Shown here piece after piece: positions 36,307 to 46,396 of a stretch of 64,000 bases of DNA. Every line of letters begins with the position of its first letter. The stretch's first letter is position 1. Source of the DNA: Phenylobacterium deserti (GTDB lineage: Bacteria; Pseudomonadota; Alphaproteobacteria; Caulobacterales; Caulobacteraceae); the NCBI RefSeq assembly GCF_003254705.1, contig NZ_QFYR01000001.1, positions 930,001 through 994,000 on the forward strand, written 5' to 3'. A program made the position numbers and the translations under genes. The notes beneath the pieces were generated by a model, which was not told the DNA's origin, searched no databases, and saw nothing but the letters and a program-made list of their open reading frames with translations.

Positions 36307-37644
36307 TTACGCGGGGACCGGCTCGGCCACGGTGTGGGCGGGCTCGCCGTTGTAGACCGCCTCGTCGAGGATGCCCTGGCGCTTGGCCACGATCGCCGGG
36401 ACCAGGGCCTGGCCGGTGACGTTCACCGCCGTGCGGCCCATGTCGAGGATGGGATCGATGGCTAGCAGGAGGCCGACGCCTTCCAGCGGCAGGCCCAGCG
36501 TCGACAGGGTCAAGGTCAGCATCACCGTGGCGCCCGTCAGGCCGGCGGTGGCGGCCGAGCCGATCACCGAGACGAAGACGATCAGCAGATAGTGCTGCAG
36601 GTGCAGCGGCACGCCGTAGAACTGGGCCACGAAGATCGCGCTGATGGCCGGATAGATGGCCGCGCAGCCGTCCATCTTGGTGGTGGCGCCCAGCGGCACG
36701 GCGAAGGCGGAATAGGCCCGAGGCACGCCCAGGCCCTGCTCCGTCACCTGCTCGGTCACCGGCAGGGTGCCGATGGACGAGCGGGACACGAAGCCCAGCT
36801 GGGTGGCCGGCCAGACGGCACGGAAGAAGCGGATGGGGTTCAGGCCGTTCAGCGACAGCAGGGCCGGATAGACCACCAGCAGCACCAGGCCCAGGCCGAT
36901 GTAGATGGCCAGGGTGAACTGGCCGAGCTGGCCCAGCGCGTCCCAGCCGTACTTGGCCACCGCCGTGCCCAGCAGGCCGATCGTGCCGATGGGCGTCAGG
37001 CGGATCACCCACCAGAGCACCTTGCGCACCACCGCCAGGGCCGAAGCGTTGAAGGCCAGGAACGCGCGGCCGGCTTCGCCCGCCTTGAGGGCGGCGGCGC
37101 CCACGGCCAGGGAGATCACCAGCAGCTGCAGGACGTTGAACGACAGGCTGGTGGTCGCCGAGCCGTCCGAAAGCTTGGTGGACGCGGTGATGCCCAGGAA
37201 GTTCGAGGGCACGAGGCCGGTGAGGAAGTCGAGCCAGGAGCCGGTGCTGCTGGGCGCGTGGGCGGCGCTGGCCGAGACGCCGGCGTGGAGCCCCGGCTGC
37301 AGGATGAGGCCCAGACCGATGCCGATGGCGACGGCGATCAGGGCGGTGATGGCGAACCACAGCAGGGTGCGCCAGACGAGACCGGCGGCGTTCTGCAGCT
37401 CGCGCAGATTGGCGATGGAGGCGACGATGGCGGTGAACACCAGCGGCGGCACAAGGGCGCGCAGCAGCTGGACAAAGGCCTGGCCGACGATCCGCAGGGT
37501 CTCGGCCAGGGCGAAGCCGGGCTGACCCTCCGCAGGACCCAGGTTGCGCGCCACAAGGCCCAGGGCCAGGCCGAGCACCATGGCGCCCAGGACCTGGAGG
37601 CCGAAGTTGCTGATCAGGCGCGGTGTCTTCGTCGTTGTCGCCAT
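36307..37644 (-). CDS. Dicarboxylate/amino acid:cation symporter
   Basis: 445 residues from ATG 37644; the frame opens at 37704, but those 20 residues do not fit. DctA/GltP family, with eight transmembrane helices and two hairpins. FGVPLH-type region VAQFYGVPLHLQHY, PLGATTKMDG in helix 7 and the serine-rich RSSIGTLPVT hairpin 1 are visible. Substrate (glutamate, aspartate or C4-dicarboxylate) cannot be decided. It is convergent with bioB, which ends 7 nt away. Confidence 0.92.
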   Translation of the reverse strand: MATTTKTPRLISNFGLQVLGAMVLGLALGLVARNLGPAEGQPGFALAETLRIVGQAFVQLLRALVPPLVFTAIVASIANLRELQNAAGLVWRTLLWFAITALIAVAIGIGLGLILQPGLHAGVSASAAHAPSSTGSWLDFLTGLVPSNFLGITASTKLSDGSATTSLSFNVLQLLVISLAVGAAALKAGEAGRAFLAFNASALAVVRKVLWWVIRLTPIGTIGLLGTAVAKYGWDALGQLGQFTLAIYIGLGLVLLVVYPALLSLNGLNPIRFFRAVWPATQLGFVSRSSIGTLPVTEQVTEQGLGVPRAYSAFAVPLGATTKMDGCAAIYPAISAIFVAQFYGVPLHLQHYLLIVFVSVIGSAATAGLTGATVMLTLTLSTLGLPLEGVGLLLAIDPILDMGRTAVNVTGQALVPAIVAKRQGILDEAVYNGEPAHTVAEPVPA

Positions 37645-37756
37645 TGCCGGCTGTCCCATCGTCGGGCGCATGTCACGCCACGTCACAAATGTAGGAACGG
37701 CCAACCGCGCCCCGGCCTGAAGTTTTCTGGGGTCGGAGTCAGAAGAGCTTGAAAGC

Positions 37757-39016
37757 CTAGCTGCTGAGTAGGGTTCTAATAGCCCCCGTCAGGCGGTCCA
37801 ACTCCTCGGCGGAGACCACGAACGGCGGGGTCAGGTAGACCACCCTTCCCATGGGCCGAACCCAGACGCCGAGCTCGGCGAAGCGGCGGGAAAGCTCGCC
37901 GGCGGGCACCGGCGCCTGCATTTCGACCACGCCGATGGCACCCAGCACCCGGACGTCCACCACGCCCGGCAAGCCGCGGCAGGGCTCGAGCCCGGCGCGC
38001 AGGCCCTCGGCGATGGCGGCCACGCGGCCGCGCCAACTTCCGTCCTCGAAGAGGTCGAGGGTGGCGTTGGCCGCGGCGCAGGCCAGGGGATTGGCCATGT
38101 AGGTGGGGCCATGCATCAGGGCCGCGTCCGCGCGGTCCGACCAGAAGGTCTCGAAGATGCGGCGGCTGGCGACGGCGCAGGACAGCGGCAGGGTGCCGCC
38201 GGTGAGTGCCTTGGACAGGGTGATGATGTCCGGGACCACGCCGGCGCCCTCGCAGGCGAAGAGGTCGCCGGTGCGGCCGAAGCCGGTGAAGATCTCGTCG
38301 AACACCAGCAGGATCTCGAACTCGTCGGCGATGGCGCGCAGGCGGCGAAGGACCTCGTCGTCGTGGAAAAGCATGCCGCCGGCGCCCTGAACCCGCGGCT
38401 CCACCAGCATGGCGGCGATCTCGGGACCGTTCTCCTGGAGGTAGGCGCGCAGGCCCGCCTCGGAGGCGTCGTCGACAGGCAGGGCGACCACGTGCTGGGC
38501 CGGGAGGACGCCGGAGAACAGGCTGTGCATCCCCTCCTCCGGATCGCAGATGGTCATCGTGGCCAGGGTGTCGCCGTGATAGCCGCCGAGGAAGGACAGG
38601 AAGCGGGTGCGGCCGGAAACGCCCCGGTTGATCCAGAACTGCAGCGCCATCTTCATAGCGATCTCGACGGACACCGAGCCGCTTTCGGCGAAGAAGACGT
38701 GGTCGAGGTCACCGGGGAGCAGCTTCGCGAGGCGGCTGGCCAACCGGTAGGCGGGCTCATGCGCCAGGCCGCCGAACATCACGTGCGGGGCGCGCTCCAG
38801 CTGGGCCTGCACCGCCGCGCGGATGTGCGGGTGATTGTAGCCGTGGCAGGCGGTCCACCAGGAGGCGATGCCGTCCACCAGCGCGCGACCGTCCTCCAGG
38901 ATGATGCGGCAGCCCTCCGTGCGAGCGACCGGCAGCGGGGCCGGCGCGGTCTTCATCTGGCAGTAGGGACGCCAGACGTGCGGGGCGCCTTCGGTCAGCC
39001 AGGTCGGAGCTTGCAT
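37757..39016 (-). CDS. bioA: Adenosylmethionine-8-amino-7-oxononanoate aminotransferase
   Basis: 419 residues. A class III PLP aminotransferase that makes 7,8-diaminopelargonic acid, with S-adenosylmethionine as amino donor. VDGIASWWTACHGYNHPHI near the start is the BioA signature; LVFDEIFTGFGRTG binds PLP and LSKALTGG contains the Schiff-base Lys. It is divergent from bioF with only 11-47 nt between them, so the two operons share a promoter region. Confidence 0.97.
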   Translation of the reverse strand: MQAPTWLTEGAPHVWRPYCQMKTAPAPLPVARTEGCRIILEDGRALVDGIASWWTACHGYNHPHIRAAVQAQLERAPHVMFGGLAHEPAYRLASRLAKLLPGDLDHVFFAESGSVSVEIAMKMALQFWINRGVSGRTRFLSFLGGYHGDTLATMTICDPEEGMHSLFSGVLPAQHVVALPVDDASEAGLRAYLQENGPEIAAMLVEPRVQGAGGMLFHDDEVLRRLRAIADEFEILLVFDEIFTGFGRTGDLFACEGAGVVPDIITLSKALTGGTLPLSCAVASRRIFETFWSDRADAALMHGPTYMANPLACAAANATLDLFEDGSWRGRVAAIAEGLRAGLEPCRGLPGVVDVRVLGAIGVVEMQAPVPAGELSRRFAELGVWVRPMGRVVYLTPPFVVSAEELDRLTGAIRTLLSS

Positions 39017-39063
39017 CGGAACCTCTCGTGACAGCCCGGGCCAAGCGGGGCATAGGGCGCGCC

Positions 39064-40215
39064 GTGAACGACACCCTCACCGCCTTTGCGCAAGCGAAAA
39101 TCGATGAGCTGGAGGCCAAGAGCCTGCGGCGGACGCTGAAGCCGACCCACCGGACGGACGGGGTTCATGTGGTGCGCGGCGGGCGCGAGTACGTGTCCTT
39201 CTCCTGCAACGACTACCTGGGCCTGTCGCACCACCCCAGGGTCAAGGCGGCGGCGATCGTGGCGGTCGAGGCGTATGGCGTCGGGTCCGGCGCCTCGCGG
39301 CTGGTGACCGGCGACAACCCGCTGCTGGGCCAGCTGGAAGCGCGGCTGGCGGCGCTGAAGGGGGCGGATGCGGCCTGCGTGTTCGGCTCCGGCTACCTGG
39401 CCAACAGCGGGATCATCCCGACCTTCGTCGGGCCGCAGGACGTGGTGATCGTCGACGAGCTGGCGCACGCCTGCATCTGGGCCGGCGCCACGCTGACGGG
39501 CGCGCCCATCGTGGCCTTCCGCCATAACGACGTGGCGGACCTCGAAGCCAAGCTGGCCGAGCACCGGGGCAAGGCGCGGCGCGCGCTGGTGGCCACGGAC
39601 GGGGTGTTCTCCATGGACGGGGACATGGCGCCGCTGGATGCGATCAGCCGGGCCTGCCGGGCGCAGGACGCCTGGCTGCTGGTGGATGACGCCCACGGGC
39701 TGGGCGTGCTGGGCGGCGGCGCAGGGACCGCGCGGCTGTTTCCCGAAGCGCAGATCGACCTGCACATGGGCACCCTGTCCAAGGCCATCGGCGGCTATGG
39801 CGCCTATGTCTGCGCGAGCCGGCCGGTGGTCGACCTGATCAAGACCCGCACGCGCACGGTGGTCTACACCACGGGCCTGCCGCCCGCGAACGCCGCGGCG
39901 GCCATCGCCGCCCTGGATGTCATCGAGTGCGAGCCGGAGCTGGTCGCAGCGCCGGTGGCGCGGGCGCGGCGGCTCACCGGATCGCTGGGCTTGCCGGAAG
40001 CGCAGAGCGCCATCGTGCCGGTGGTGCTGGGCGAGGCCGAGCGAGCGCTGGAAGCGGCGGCGGACCTGGAGCGCCAGGGCTTGCTGGCGGTGGCGATCCG
40101 CCCGCCGACGGTGCCGGCCGGGACGGCGCGGCTGCGGTTGGCCTTCTGCGCACTGCATTCCGAGGACCAGGTGGACCAGCTGGCGGAGGCGGTGCGCCCG
40201 TGGGTGGGCGCATGA
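39064..40215 (+). CDS. bioF: 8-amino-7-oxononanoate synthase
   Basis: About 383 residues from GTG 39064 (alternative GTG 39028). PLP enzyme that condenses pimeloyl thioester and alanine. FSCNDYLGLSHHP, ATDGVFSMDGD, VDDAHGLGVLG and the Lys site GTLSKAIGGYGAY are all present. The stop overlaps the bioD start (ATGA). Confidence 0.95.
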   Translation: MNDTLTAFAQAKIDELEAKSLRRTLKPTHRTDGVHVVRGGREYVSFSCNDYLGLSHHPRVKAAAIVAVEAYGVGSGASRLVTGDNPLLGQLEARLAALKGADAACVFGSGYLANSGIIPTFVGPQDVVIVDELAHACIWAGATLTGAPIVAFRHNDVADLEAKLAEHRGKARRALVATDGVFSMDGDMAPLDAISRACRAQDAWLLVDDAHGLGVLGGGAGTARLFPEAQIDLHMGTLSKAIGGYGAYVCASRPVVDLIKTRTRTVVYTTGLPPANAAAAIAALDVIECEPELVAAPVARARRLTGSLGLPEAQSAIVPVVLGEAERALEAAADLERQGLLAVAIRPPTVPAGTARLRLAFCALHSEDQVDQLAEAVRPWVGA

Positions 40216-40889
40216 AGGTATTCATCGCCGGATCGCACACCGAGATCGGCAAGACCCATGTGGCTTGCGCCCTGCTGCGCGTAGCCCGCGCGGAGGGCCG
40301 CAGCGTGGCGGCCTTCAAGCCGGTGCTGAGCGGTTTCGATCCCGCGGACTGGACCGGCAGCGACTCCGGTCGGCTGCTGGCCGCCTTGGAAACAGAGCCG
40401 ACGACGGCGGCGCTGGAGGCCATCTCGCCGTTCCGCTACGCCGCGCCCCTCGCCCCGCCCATGGCGGCGCGGCTGGAAGGCCGCCGCCTGGAGCTGAAGG
40501 ACCTGTCGGACGCCAGCCGGGGCTGGCTGGCGGAGGCGGACGCGGACCTGGCGCTGGTGGAAAGCGCCGGCGGGCTGATGTCGCCCATCGCGGAAGACGG
40601 CACGGTGCTGGACCTTTTGCAGGCGCTGGACCTGCCCAGCGTGCTGGTGGGCGGAAGCTACCTGGGCTCGATCAGCCACACGCTGACCGCCCTGGAGGTG
40701 ATGCGGGCCCGGAGCCTGGCCGTCGCGGCGGTGGTCGTCAGCGAGGACGGATCGGCCGACGCGCCGGACTTTTCGCAAACCGTGGAGCTGGTCCGTCGGA
40801 TGGCGGCGCCCACGCCCGTCCTTGCGGCAGGACGGAACGGCGACGAGGCCTGGGCCGGGGCGCTGCTCGAAAAGCTGAGGGGCGCCTAG
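40212..40889 (+). CDS. bioD: Dethiobiotin synthetase
   Basis: 225 residues. ATP-dependent carboxylation and ring closure of diaminopelargonate. P-loop [12 protein letters not shown] near the N-terminus (the usual GTDTxVGKT with SHTEI here), FKPVLSGFD and [12 protein letters not shown] are recognisable. Overlaps bioF by ATGA, so translation is coupled. Confidence 0.94.
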   Translation: MKVFIAGSHTEIGKTHVACALLRVARAEGRSVAAFKPVLSGFDPADWTGSDSGRLLAALETEPTTAALEAISPFRYAAPLAPPMAARLEGRRLELKDLSDASRGWLAEADADLALVESAGGLMSPIAEDGTVLDLLQALDLPSVLVGGSYLGSISHTLTALEVMRARSLAVAAVVVSEDGSADAPDFSQTVELVRRMAAPTPVLAAGRNGDEAWAGALLEKLRGA

Positions 40890-40969
40890 CTTAAGCGTTT
40901 GCGGGCGCCTACCTTCCGCGGGCGCAAGGCCACGAGCGCCGCGCCAGAGGCGCACTTCAAGGGGGACGC

Positions 40970-41896
40970 GTGGAGCCGATCATTTCCATCCAGGGTCTGG
41001 CGAAGACCTACAAGGGCGGTCACCAGGCGCTGAAGGGCGTGGACCTGGAAATCCGGCGCGGCGAGATCTTCGCCCTGTTGGGACCGAACGGGGCGGGCAA
41101 GACCACCCTGATCGGCATCACCTGCGGCTTGGTGAACGCCACGGCGGGCACGGTGGTGGCCGACGGCCACGACATCGTCCGCGACTATCGCAACGCCCGA
41201 ACCAAGATCGGCCTGGTGCCGCAAGAACTGTCCACGGACATGTTCGAGACCGTGTGGAGCACGGTCAGCTATTCCCGCGGCCTGTTCGGCAAGGCGCCCA
41301 ATCCGGCGCACATCGAGAAGGTGCTGAAGGACCTGTCCCTGTGGGACAAGAAGGACGCCAAGATCATGGCCCTGTCCGGCGGCATGAAGCGCCGGGTGAT
41401 GATCGCCAAGGCGCTGAGCCACGAGCCGTCGATCCTGTTCCTGGACGAGCCCACGGCCGGCGTGGACGTCGAGCTGCGCCGGGACATGTGGGAGATGGTG
41501 CGGGGCCTGCGCGAGCAGGGCGTGACCATCATCCTGACCACCCACTACATCGAGGAAGCCGAGGAGATGGCCGATCGGATCGGCGTGATCTCCAGAGGCG
41601 AGCTGATCCTGGTGGAGCGCAAGGAAGACCTGATGCGCAAGCTCGGCAAGAAGCAGCTGACCCTGCAGCTGCAGGACAAGCTCACCGCCATTCCGGACGG
41701 CCTGGCGAGCTATCCGCTGGAGCTGAGCCTCGACGGGACCCAGCTGACCTACACCTTCGACGCCCAGGCCGAGCACACCGGCATCGCCGAGCTGCTGCGG
41801 GAGCTGTCCAAGAACGGCGTCGACTTCAAGGACCTGCAGACCAGCCAAAGCTCCCTCGAGGAGATCTTCGTCAGCCTCGTCAGGAGCCGGGCATGA
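40970..41896 (+). CDS. ABC transporter ATP-binding protein
   Basis: 308 residues from GTG 40970 with AAGGGGGA upstream. Walker [13 protein letters not shown], signature LSGGMKRRV and Walker [13 protein letters not shown] are clear. The C-terminal 80 residues form the extra beta-domain common in ABC-2 exporters of the YadG type. The stop overlaps the permease start by 4 nt. Substrate unknown. Confidence 0.94.
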   Translation: MEPIISIQGLAKTYKGGHQALKGVDLEIRRGEIFALLGPNGAGKTTLIGITCGLVNATAGTVVADGHDIVRDYRNARTKIGLVPQELSTDMFETVWSTVSYSRGLFGKAPNPAHIEKVLKDLSLWDKKDAKIMALSGGMKRRVMIAKALSHEPSILFLDEPTAGVDVELRRDMWEMVRGLREQGVTIILTTHYIEEAEEMADRIGVISRGELILVERKEDLMRKLGKKQLTLQLQDKLTAIPDGLASYPLELSLDGTQLTYTFDAQAEHTGIAELLRELSKNGVDFKDLQTSQSSLEEIFVSLVRSRA

Positions 41897-42654
41897 ACGT
41901 CTACGCCATCGCCGCCATCTACCGGTTCGAGATGGCGCGGACGTTCCGCACCATCGTTCAGTCGATCGCCGCCCCGGTGATCACCACCTCGCTCTATTTC
42001 ATCGTGTTCGGCGCCGCGATCGGCTCGCGAATGGCCAGCATCGACGGGGTGAGCTACGGCGCCTTCATCGTGCCGGGACTGATCATGCTGTCGATCCTGA
42101 CGGAGAGCATCTCCAACGGCTCGTTCGGCATCTACATGCCGAAGTTCAGCGGCACGATCTACGAGCTCTTGAGCGCGCCGGTGAGCACGGCCGAAATCGT
42201 ACTGGGCTATGTGGGCGCGGCGGCCACCAAGTCAGTGATGCTGGGGCTGATCATCCTGGCCACGGCGCGGCTGTTCGTGCCGTTCTCCATCGCCCATCCA
42301 TTGGTGATGCTGGCGTTCCTGGTTCTGACCTCGGCGACCTTCTCGCTGTTCGGCTTCCTGACCGGGATCTGGGCCGACGGCTGGGAAAAGCTGTCGATCA
42401 TCCCGATGCTGGTGATCACGCCCCTGACCTTCCTGGGCGGCAGCTTCTATTCCATCGACATGCTGCCGGGCATCTGGCGCGACATCGCCCTGCTGAACCC
42501 GGTGGTCTACCTGGTGAGCGGCTTCCGCTGGAGCTTCTACGGCGTGTCGGACGTGGGCGTCGGCGTGAGCTTGGGCATGACCCTGGTGTTCCTGCTGCTG
42601 TGCCTGGCGGGGGTCAGCTGGATCTTCCGGACCGGGTGGAAGCTGAAGGCGTAA
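41893..42654 (+). CDS. ABC-2 type transporter permease
   Basis: 253 residues with six hydrophobic helices and a typical YadH-like C-terminus ([16 protein letters not shown], then [13 protein letters not shown]). It pairs with the ATPase just upstream (ATGA overlap) to form an exporter or lipid/drug translocator. The gene ends 10 nt before a composite intergenic repeat. Confidence 0.93.
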   Translation: MNVYAIAAIYRFEMARTFRTIVQSIAAPVITTSLYFIVFGAAIGSRMASIDGVSYGAFIVPGLIMLSILTESISNGSFGIYMPKFSGTIYELLSAPVSTAEIVLGYVGAAATKSVMLGLIILATARLFVPFSIAHPLVMLAFLVLTSATFSLFGFLTGIWADGWEKLSIIPMLVITPLTFLGGSFYSIDMLPGIWRDIALLNPVVYLVSGFRWSFYGVSDVGVGVSLGMTLVFLLLCLAGVSWIFRTGWKLKA

Positions 42655-42663
42655 CGGACGACA

Positions 42664-42778
42664 GATGCTCCCCTTCAGGGGGAGCTGTCGCGAAGCGACT
42701 GAGGGGGTTCATAGGGCGCAAGCCGTGGGTGTAACCCCCTCCGGCCTTTGGCCACCTCCCCCTGAGGGGGAGGATCTA
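42664..42778 (-). repeat. Composite palindromic intergenic repeat, copy 2 (inverted)
   Basis: Read on the minus strand this has the same order as the copy at 27905: part A (CTCCCCCTCAGGGGGAGGTG), a spacer with GCGCCCTATGAA, then part B (CCCCCTCAGTCGCTTCGCGA and AGCATCT). It fills the gap between the convergent permease and HPr genes and could act as a bidirectional terminator. Confidence 0.85.
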
Positions 42779-42779
42779 G

Positions 42780-43058
42780 TTACTCGTCTTCGTCGAACCT
42801 GCGGGCGATGAGGTCGGCGAGCGCGGCGAGGGCTTCGGCGGCTTCGGGGCCTTCGGCTTCGATGTCGATTTCGCTGCCGGGGCCGGCGGCCAGCATCATC
42901 AGGCCCATGATGGAGCGGGCGTCGACGGTGGAGCCGTCCTTGGAGACGCGGACCTCGGCGTCGAAGCCGGAGGCCGTCTTGACGAACTTGGCCGAGGCGC
43001 GGGCGTGGAGCCCGCGCTTGTTGATGATCTCGACCGTGCGCTGCGCTTCGACCGTCAC
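42780..43058 (-). CDS. ptsH: Phosphocarrier protein HPr
   Basis: 92 residues. The active-site His lies in KRGLHARASAKFV and the regulatory Ser in ARSIMGLMML. The protein accepts phosphate from EI and, in alphaproteobacteria, is a target of HPr kinase. Last gene of the chvI-chvG-hprK-EIIA-HPr run, overlapping the EIIA gene by ATGA. Part of a regulatory rather than sugar-importing phosphotransferase chain (established for the group). Confidence 0.95.
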   Translation of the reverse strand: MTVEAQRTVEIINKRGLHARASAKFVKTASGFDAEVRVSKDGSTVDARSIMGLMMLAAGPGSEIDIEAEGPEAAEALAALADLIARRFDEDE

Positions 43059-43459
43059 TTTTCGCCGGCGAGCACGTAGGAGGCGACGGAGATGTACTTG
43101 CGGCCGGCCTCCTGGGCGCAGGCGACCGCGTCCTCCAGGCTTTGACGGCCGCGCACGCTGGCCAGCTTGATCAGCATGGGCAGGTTCAGGCCGGCGATGA
43201 CCTCGGCCTTGGTCTGTTCCATCACGGAGATGGCGAGGTTCGAGGGCGTGCCGCCGAACATGTCGGTGAGCAGGATGACCCCGCCGCCGCTGTCGACACG
43301 GCCGCAGGCGCCCAGGATGTCCTGGCGCCGCCGCTCCATGTCGTCTTCCGGGCCGATGCAGATGGCTTCGACCGCAGTTTGCGGGCCCACCACGTGCTCC
43401 ATGGCGAAGACGAACTCCTCCGCCAGTCGCCCGTGGGTCACGATCACGAGCCCGATCAT
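43055..43459 (-). CDS. PTS EIIA component, mannose/fructose family
   Basis: 134 residues from ATG 43459 (MIGLVIVTHGRLAEEF); the frame opens nine codons earlier. The phosphorylated His is in VTHGRLA, and TDMFGGTPSN is the family motif. No EIIB, C or D genes are present, consistent with a regulatory role in the nitrogen/carbon phosphotransfer chain. Confidence 0.94.
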   Translation of the reverse strand: MIGLVIVTHGRLAEEFVFAMEHVVGPQTAVEAICIGPEDDMERRRQDILGACGRVDSGGGVILLTDMFGGTPSNLAISVMEQTKAEVIAGLNLPMLIKLASVRGRQSLEDAVACAQEAGRKYISVASYVLAGEK

Positions 43460-43537
43460 GAATTCACTCTCAAGGGGTTCCCCCAAGACGGCCCCAAAGG
43501 ACCGAGACCGGCTTAAATACGCCTCTTGTGCGCTGCG

Positions 43538-43948
43538 TCAAAGCCGAGCCAGCGCGCGGCTAAGTTTCGCAGGCGCCGAGGCGTCCTTCAGGTCGAGCAG
43601 AAGAAGCGGCACGCGCAATCCGCGCACCTCCTCGTGGTCGGGGTCGGGCAGCCGCTCAGGCGCGCCGGCGCGGACCACCAGGCTGATGGGCGCCAGAGGC
43701 AGGGCGGGGGCGCGGACCACGTCCAGGCCGCGGACTTCCAGCAGGCCGTGGAGGGTGTCGGGGGCGCGGCCGAACAGCTGGCCCCCCGAGGTCCACACCA
43801 GCGTGCGGTCGTCGGCCACCAGCTGGAAGCCGGCCTGCAGGGCGCGCAAGGCTAGGTCGCTCTTGCCGGCGCCGGAGGGCCCCTCGATCAGCACGCCGCG
43901 CCAGGCGCCGGCGTGGCGCTGGGCGATCAGCCCGGCGTGGAGGATCAA
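43538..43948 (-). CDS. hprK: HPr kinase/phosphorylase, short alphaproteobacterial form
   Basis: 136 residues, about the C-terminal kinase half of the Gram-positive enzyme. P-loop GPSGAGKSDLALRA follows HAGLIAQRH, and LVADDRTLVW fits the catalytic region. It phosphorylates HPr on Ser. The ATG overlaps the chvG stop by 4 nt. The short form is normal in alphaproteobacteria. Confidence 0.93.
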   Translation of the reverse strand: MILHAGLIAQRHAGAWRGVLIEGPSGAGKSDLALRALQAGFQLVADDRTLVWTSGGQLFGRAPDTLHGLLEVRGLDVVRAPALPLAPISLVVRAGAPERLPDPDHEEVRGLRVPLLLLDLKDASAPAKLSRALARL

Positions 43949-45555
43949 AGCCCGACCTCGGGCAGGGTGAGGATGAACAGGGCGCCGCGCACCTTGCCGT
44001 CTTCATCGACCATGTTCTTGGCCGTCAGCGTGCCGTTGTGCGCCTCGGCGATCTGGCGGGCGATGGACAGGCCCAGGCCCGAGTTGTTGCCGAAGGCCGC
44101 CCCCTTGGGCCGCGAGGTGTAGAAGCGCTGGAAGATGGTCTCGACATTTTCCGGGGGAATGCCAGGACCTGCGTCGGCGACCATGGCCAGCACCCGGCCC
44201 TTGTTGCGCGCCAGGGTGACGGTGACCGTCTCGCCCGGCGGGCTGAAGGAACGGGCGTTGTCGATCAGGTTGCGGAAGATCTGGCCGAGGGGACCTTCGC
44301 GGCCCAGCACGCGAACCGCCGACAGGGCGCCGGAGGACTGGAAGCGGACGGCGACGTCGCCCGGCTTGGCGGTGGCCTGGTAGAGGGCGACGATGTCGGT
44401 GATCAGCCGCTCCAGGTCGAGCACCTTGGGCTGGTCGCGCGACAGCTCGGCGTCCAGGCGCGAGGCGTTGGAGATGTCCGTGACCAGCCGGTCCAGGCGT
44501 TTGACGTCGTTCTGCAGCACCCGCAGCAGGCGCATGCGGGCGGTGTCGTCCTTGACGAGGTCCAGGGTCTCCACGGCCGAACGCATGGAGGTCAGCGGGT
44601 TGCGGATCTCGTGCGCCACGTCGGCGGCGAAGCTCTCGATGGCGTCCATCCGCTCGGTGAGCGAATTGGTCATGGCCTCGAGGCTGCGGGTCAGGTCGCC
44701 CACCTCGTCGTCCCGGTCGGCCAGATCCGGCAGGGAGATGGCGCGGGCGCCGGCCAGGCGCACGCGGTCGGCGGCGCGGGCCAGGCGCAGCACCGGCTTG
44801 GCGATCAGGCTGTTGAGCAGCAGGGACGAAATCAGGGTCACCGAGATGGCGACCAGGATGAAGGGGATCAGGGCGGCGCGCTCGCGAGCGATGATCTCGT
44901 CCACGTCGCTGGCTTCCAGGGTGAGCACGCCCAGCACCGCCTTCACGTGCTGGATGGGCACGGAGACGGACACCACCCGCTCGCCCGAGCCGCCGGTGCG
45001 CAGGCCCGAGACGTGGTGGCCGCCCAGGGCGCGTCGGACCTCGTCGGACAGGGCCTGGCGGGCTTCCTGGCTCTCCTCCTCCCCGTCCTTTTTCTTGGGC
45101 GTCAGGCGGAAGTGGAAGCCGCCCTTCTCTTCCTCGCGAACGCGGGCGGGCGGCAGCAGGCGCCATTCCACGCGATCGGCCACCCAGTCGCTGTCGGCGA
45201 TCAGGCGACCCTGCGCGTCAAACAGGCGGGCGCGCTGGGCCCGGGGGTTGGCCAGCAGCTGCAGCACCTGGCTGGCGTAGGCGGCGTCGAGCATGGGCTC
45301 GGGCTCGCCCACGGTGGCGGCCTGGTCGATGACCTGGGCGATCAGCTCGCCCTGGGTGGTCAGGCTGTCGATGCGGGCGTTGACCAGCCCACGCCGGAGC
45401 TCGTTGAGCACCAGCGCCCCGGCGACGAGAACCGCCAGGCTCAGCACGTTCAGGGCGATGATCAGCCGGCCGAGGCGTGAGCCCGGCAACCAGCGGAACC
45501 GTCTTGGCGCCCGACGGCTGCGATCAGCTTTCGCGGTATCGGTATCCGACGCCAT
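43945..45555 (-). CDS. chvG: ChvG/ExoS-type sensor histidine kinase
   Basis: 536 residues. Transmembrane helix near 30-50 ([17 protein letters not shown]), periplasmic sensor of about 190 residues, second helix near 240-262, HAMP, HisKA with phospho-His in [12 protein letters not shown], and an HATPase domain ([33 protein letters not shown]). With ChvI it senses acid and envelope stress. It overlaps chvI by 32 nt and hprK by 4 nt. Confidence 0.95.
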   Translation of the reverse strand: MASDTDTAKADRSRRAPRRFRWLPGSRLGRLIIALNVLSLAVLVAGALVLNELRRGLVNARIDSLTTQGELIAQVIDQAATVGEPEPMLDAAYASQVLQLLANPRAQRARLFDAQGRLIADSDWVADRVEWRLLPPARVREEEKGGFHFRLTPKKKDGEEESQEARQALSDEVRRALGGHHVSGLRTGGSGERVVSVSVPIQHVKAVLGVLTLEASDVDEIIARERAALIPFILVAISVTLISSLLLNSLIAKPVLRLARAADRVRLAGARAISLPDLADRDDEVGDLTRSLEAMTNSLTERMDAIESFAADVAHEIRNPLTSMRSAVETLDLVKDDTARMRLLRVLQNDVKRLDRLVTDISNASRLDAELSRDQPKVLDLERLITDIVALYQATAKPGDVAVRFQSSGALSAVRVLGREGPLGQIFRNLIDNARSFSPPGETVTVTLARNKGRVLAMVADAGPGIPPENVETIFQRFYTSRPKGAAFGNNSGLGLSIARQIAEAHNGTLTAKNMVDEDGKVRGALFILTLPEVGL

Positions 45556-46246
45556 AAAGGGTTTCGATCGCGTCGAACTCCGGGTCCACGTCGCGGAACT
45601 TCTTCCGCATGCGCTTGATGTGGCTGTCGATCGTGCGGTCGTCGACGTACACCTGATCGTCGTAGGCCGCGTCCATCAGGTTGTCGCGGCTTTTCACGAA
45701 GCCCGGACGCTGGGCCAGCGACTGCAGCAGCAGGAATTCGGTGACGGTGAGCTTCACCGGCTTGCCTTCCCAGAGGCAGTCATGGCGGGCGGGATCGAGG
45801 GTGAGCTTGCCGCGCTTGATAGCGCGCGAGGCGGCGTCCGCCGCAGCGGCGGGACCGGCCGCGCCGTTCACTTCCTCGCCTTCCACGCCGGCGCGTCGCA
45901 GGACGGCCTTCACCCGCTCGATCAGCAGGCGCTGGCTGAACGGCTTGTGGATGTAGTCGTCGGCGCCGAGGTTGAAGCCGAGGATCTCGTCGATCTCGTC
46001 GTCCTTGGACGTCAGGATGATCACCGGCAGGTCGGAGGTGCGGCGCAGGCGCCGGAGCACTTCCATGCCGTCCATGCGGGGCATCTTCACGTCGAGGATC
46101 GCCAGATCCGGCGGCTCGCCCTCCAGCGCGGCGAGGCCGGAAGCGCCGTCGTAGTAGGCCTTCACGGTGTGGCCGTGGCTTTCAAGGGCGAGGCTCACGG
46201 ACGTGACGATGTTCTCGTCGTCGTCCACCAAGGTGATCTTGGCCAT
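45524..46246 (-). CDS. chvI: ChvI-type OmpR-family response regulator
   Basis: 240 residues. Receiver with DDDEN, phospho-Asp in [13 protein letters not shown] and Lys in IHKPFSQ; C-terminal winged helix ([34 protein letters not shown]). Partner of ChvG, in one operon with the phosphotransferase genes. First gene of that operon. The 150 nt upstream hold the divergent start of the next gene and no other frame. Confidence 0.96.
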   Translation of the reverse strand: MAKITLVDDDENIVTSVSLALESHGHTVKAYYDGASGLAALEGEPPDLAILDVKMPRMDGMEVLRRLRRTSDLPVIILTSKDDEIDEILGFNLGADDYIHKPFSQRLLIERVKAVLRRAGVEGEEVNGAAGPAAAADAASRAIKRGKLTLDPARHDCLWEGKPVKLTVTEFLLLQSLAQRPGFVKSRDNLMDAAYDDQVYVDDRTIDSHIKRMRKKFRDVDPEFDAIETLYGVGYRYRES

Positions 46247-46396
46247 GTCGGGTTCGAGTTCTCCTGAGCGGCGCCGTTCACTTAAGGCTCAAGCTAGTCG
46301 GCGACCAGCGTGGCCTCAATGGGGCGCAAACCGTCCGGTTCCAGCAACCCACCCTTAAGCTTGTTGCCGCAAACCTTGCATCTCTGAGGGATCCAG

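Noticed and set aside
39017..39063. BioR operator between bioA and bioF
   Set aside because: No TTATMKATAA-like palindrome can be found here or upstream of bioB.
44038..45480. 480-codon open frame on the + strand
   Set aside because: It is antisense to chvG, whose kinase motifs are unmistakable.
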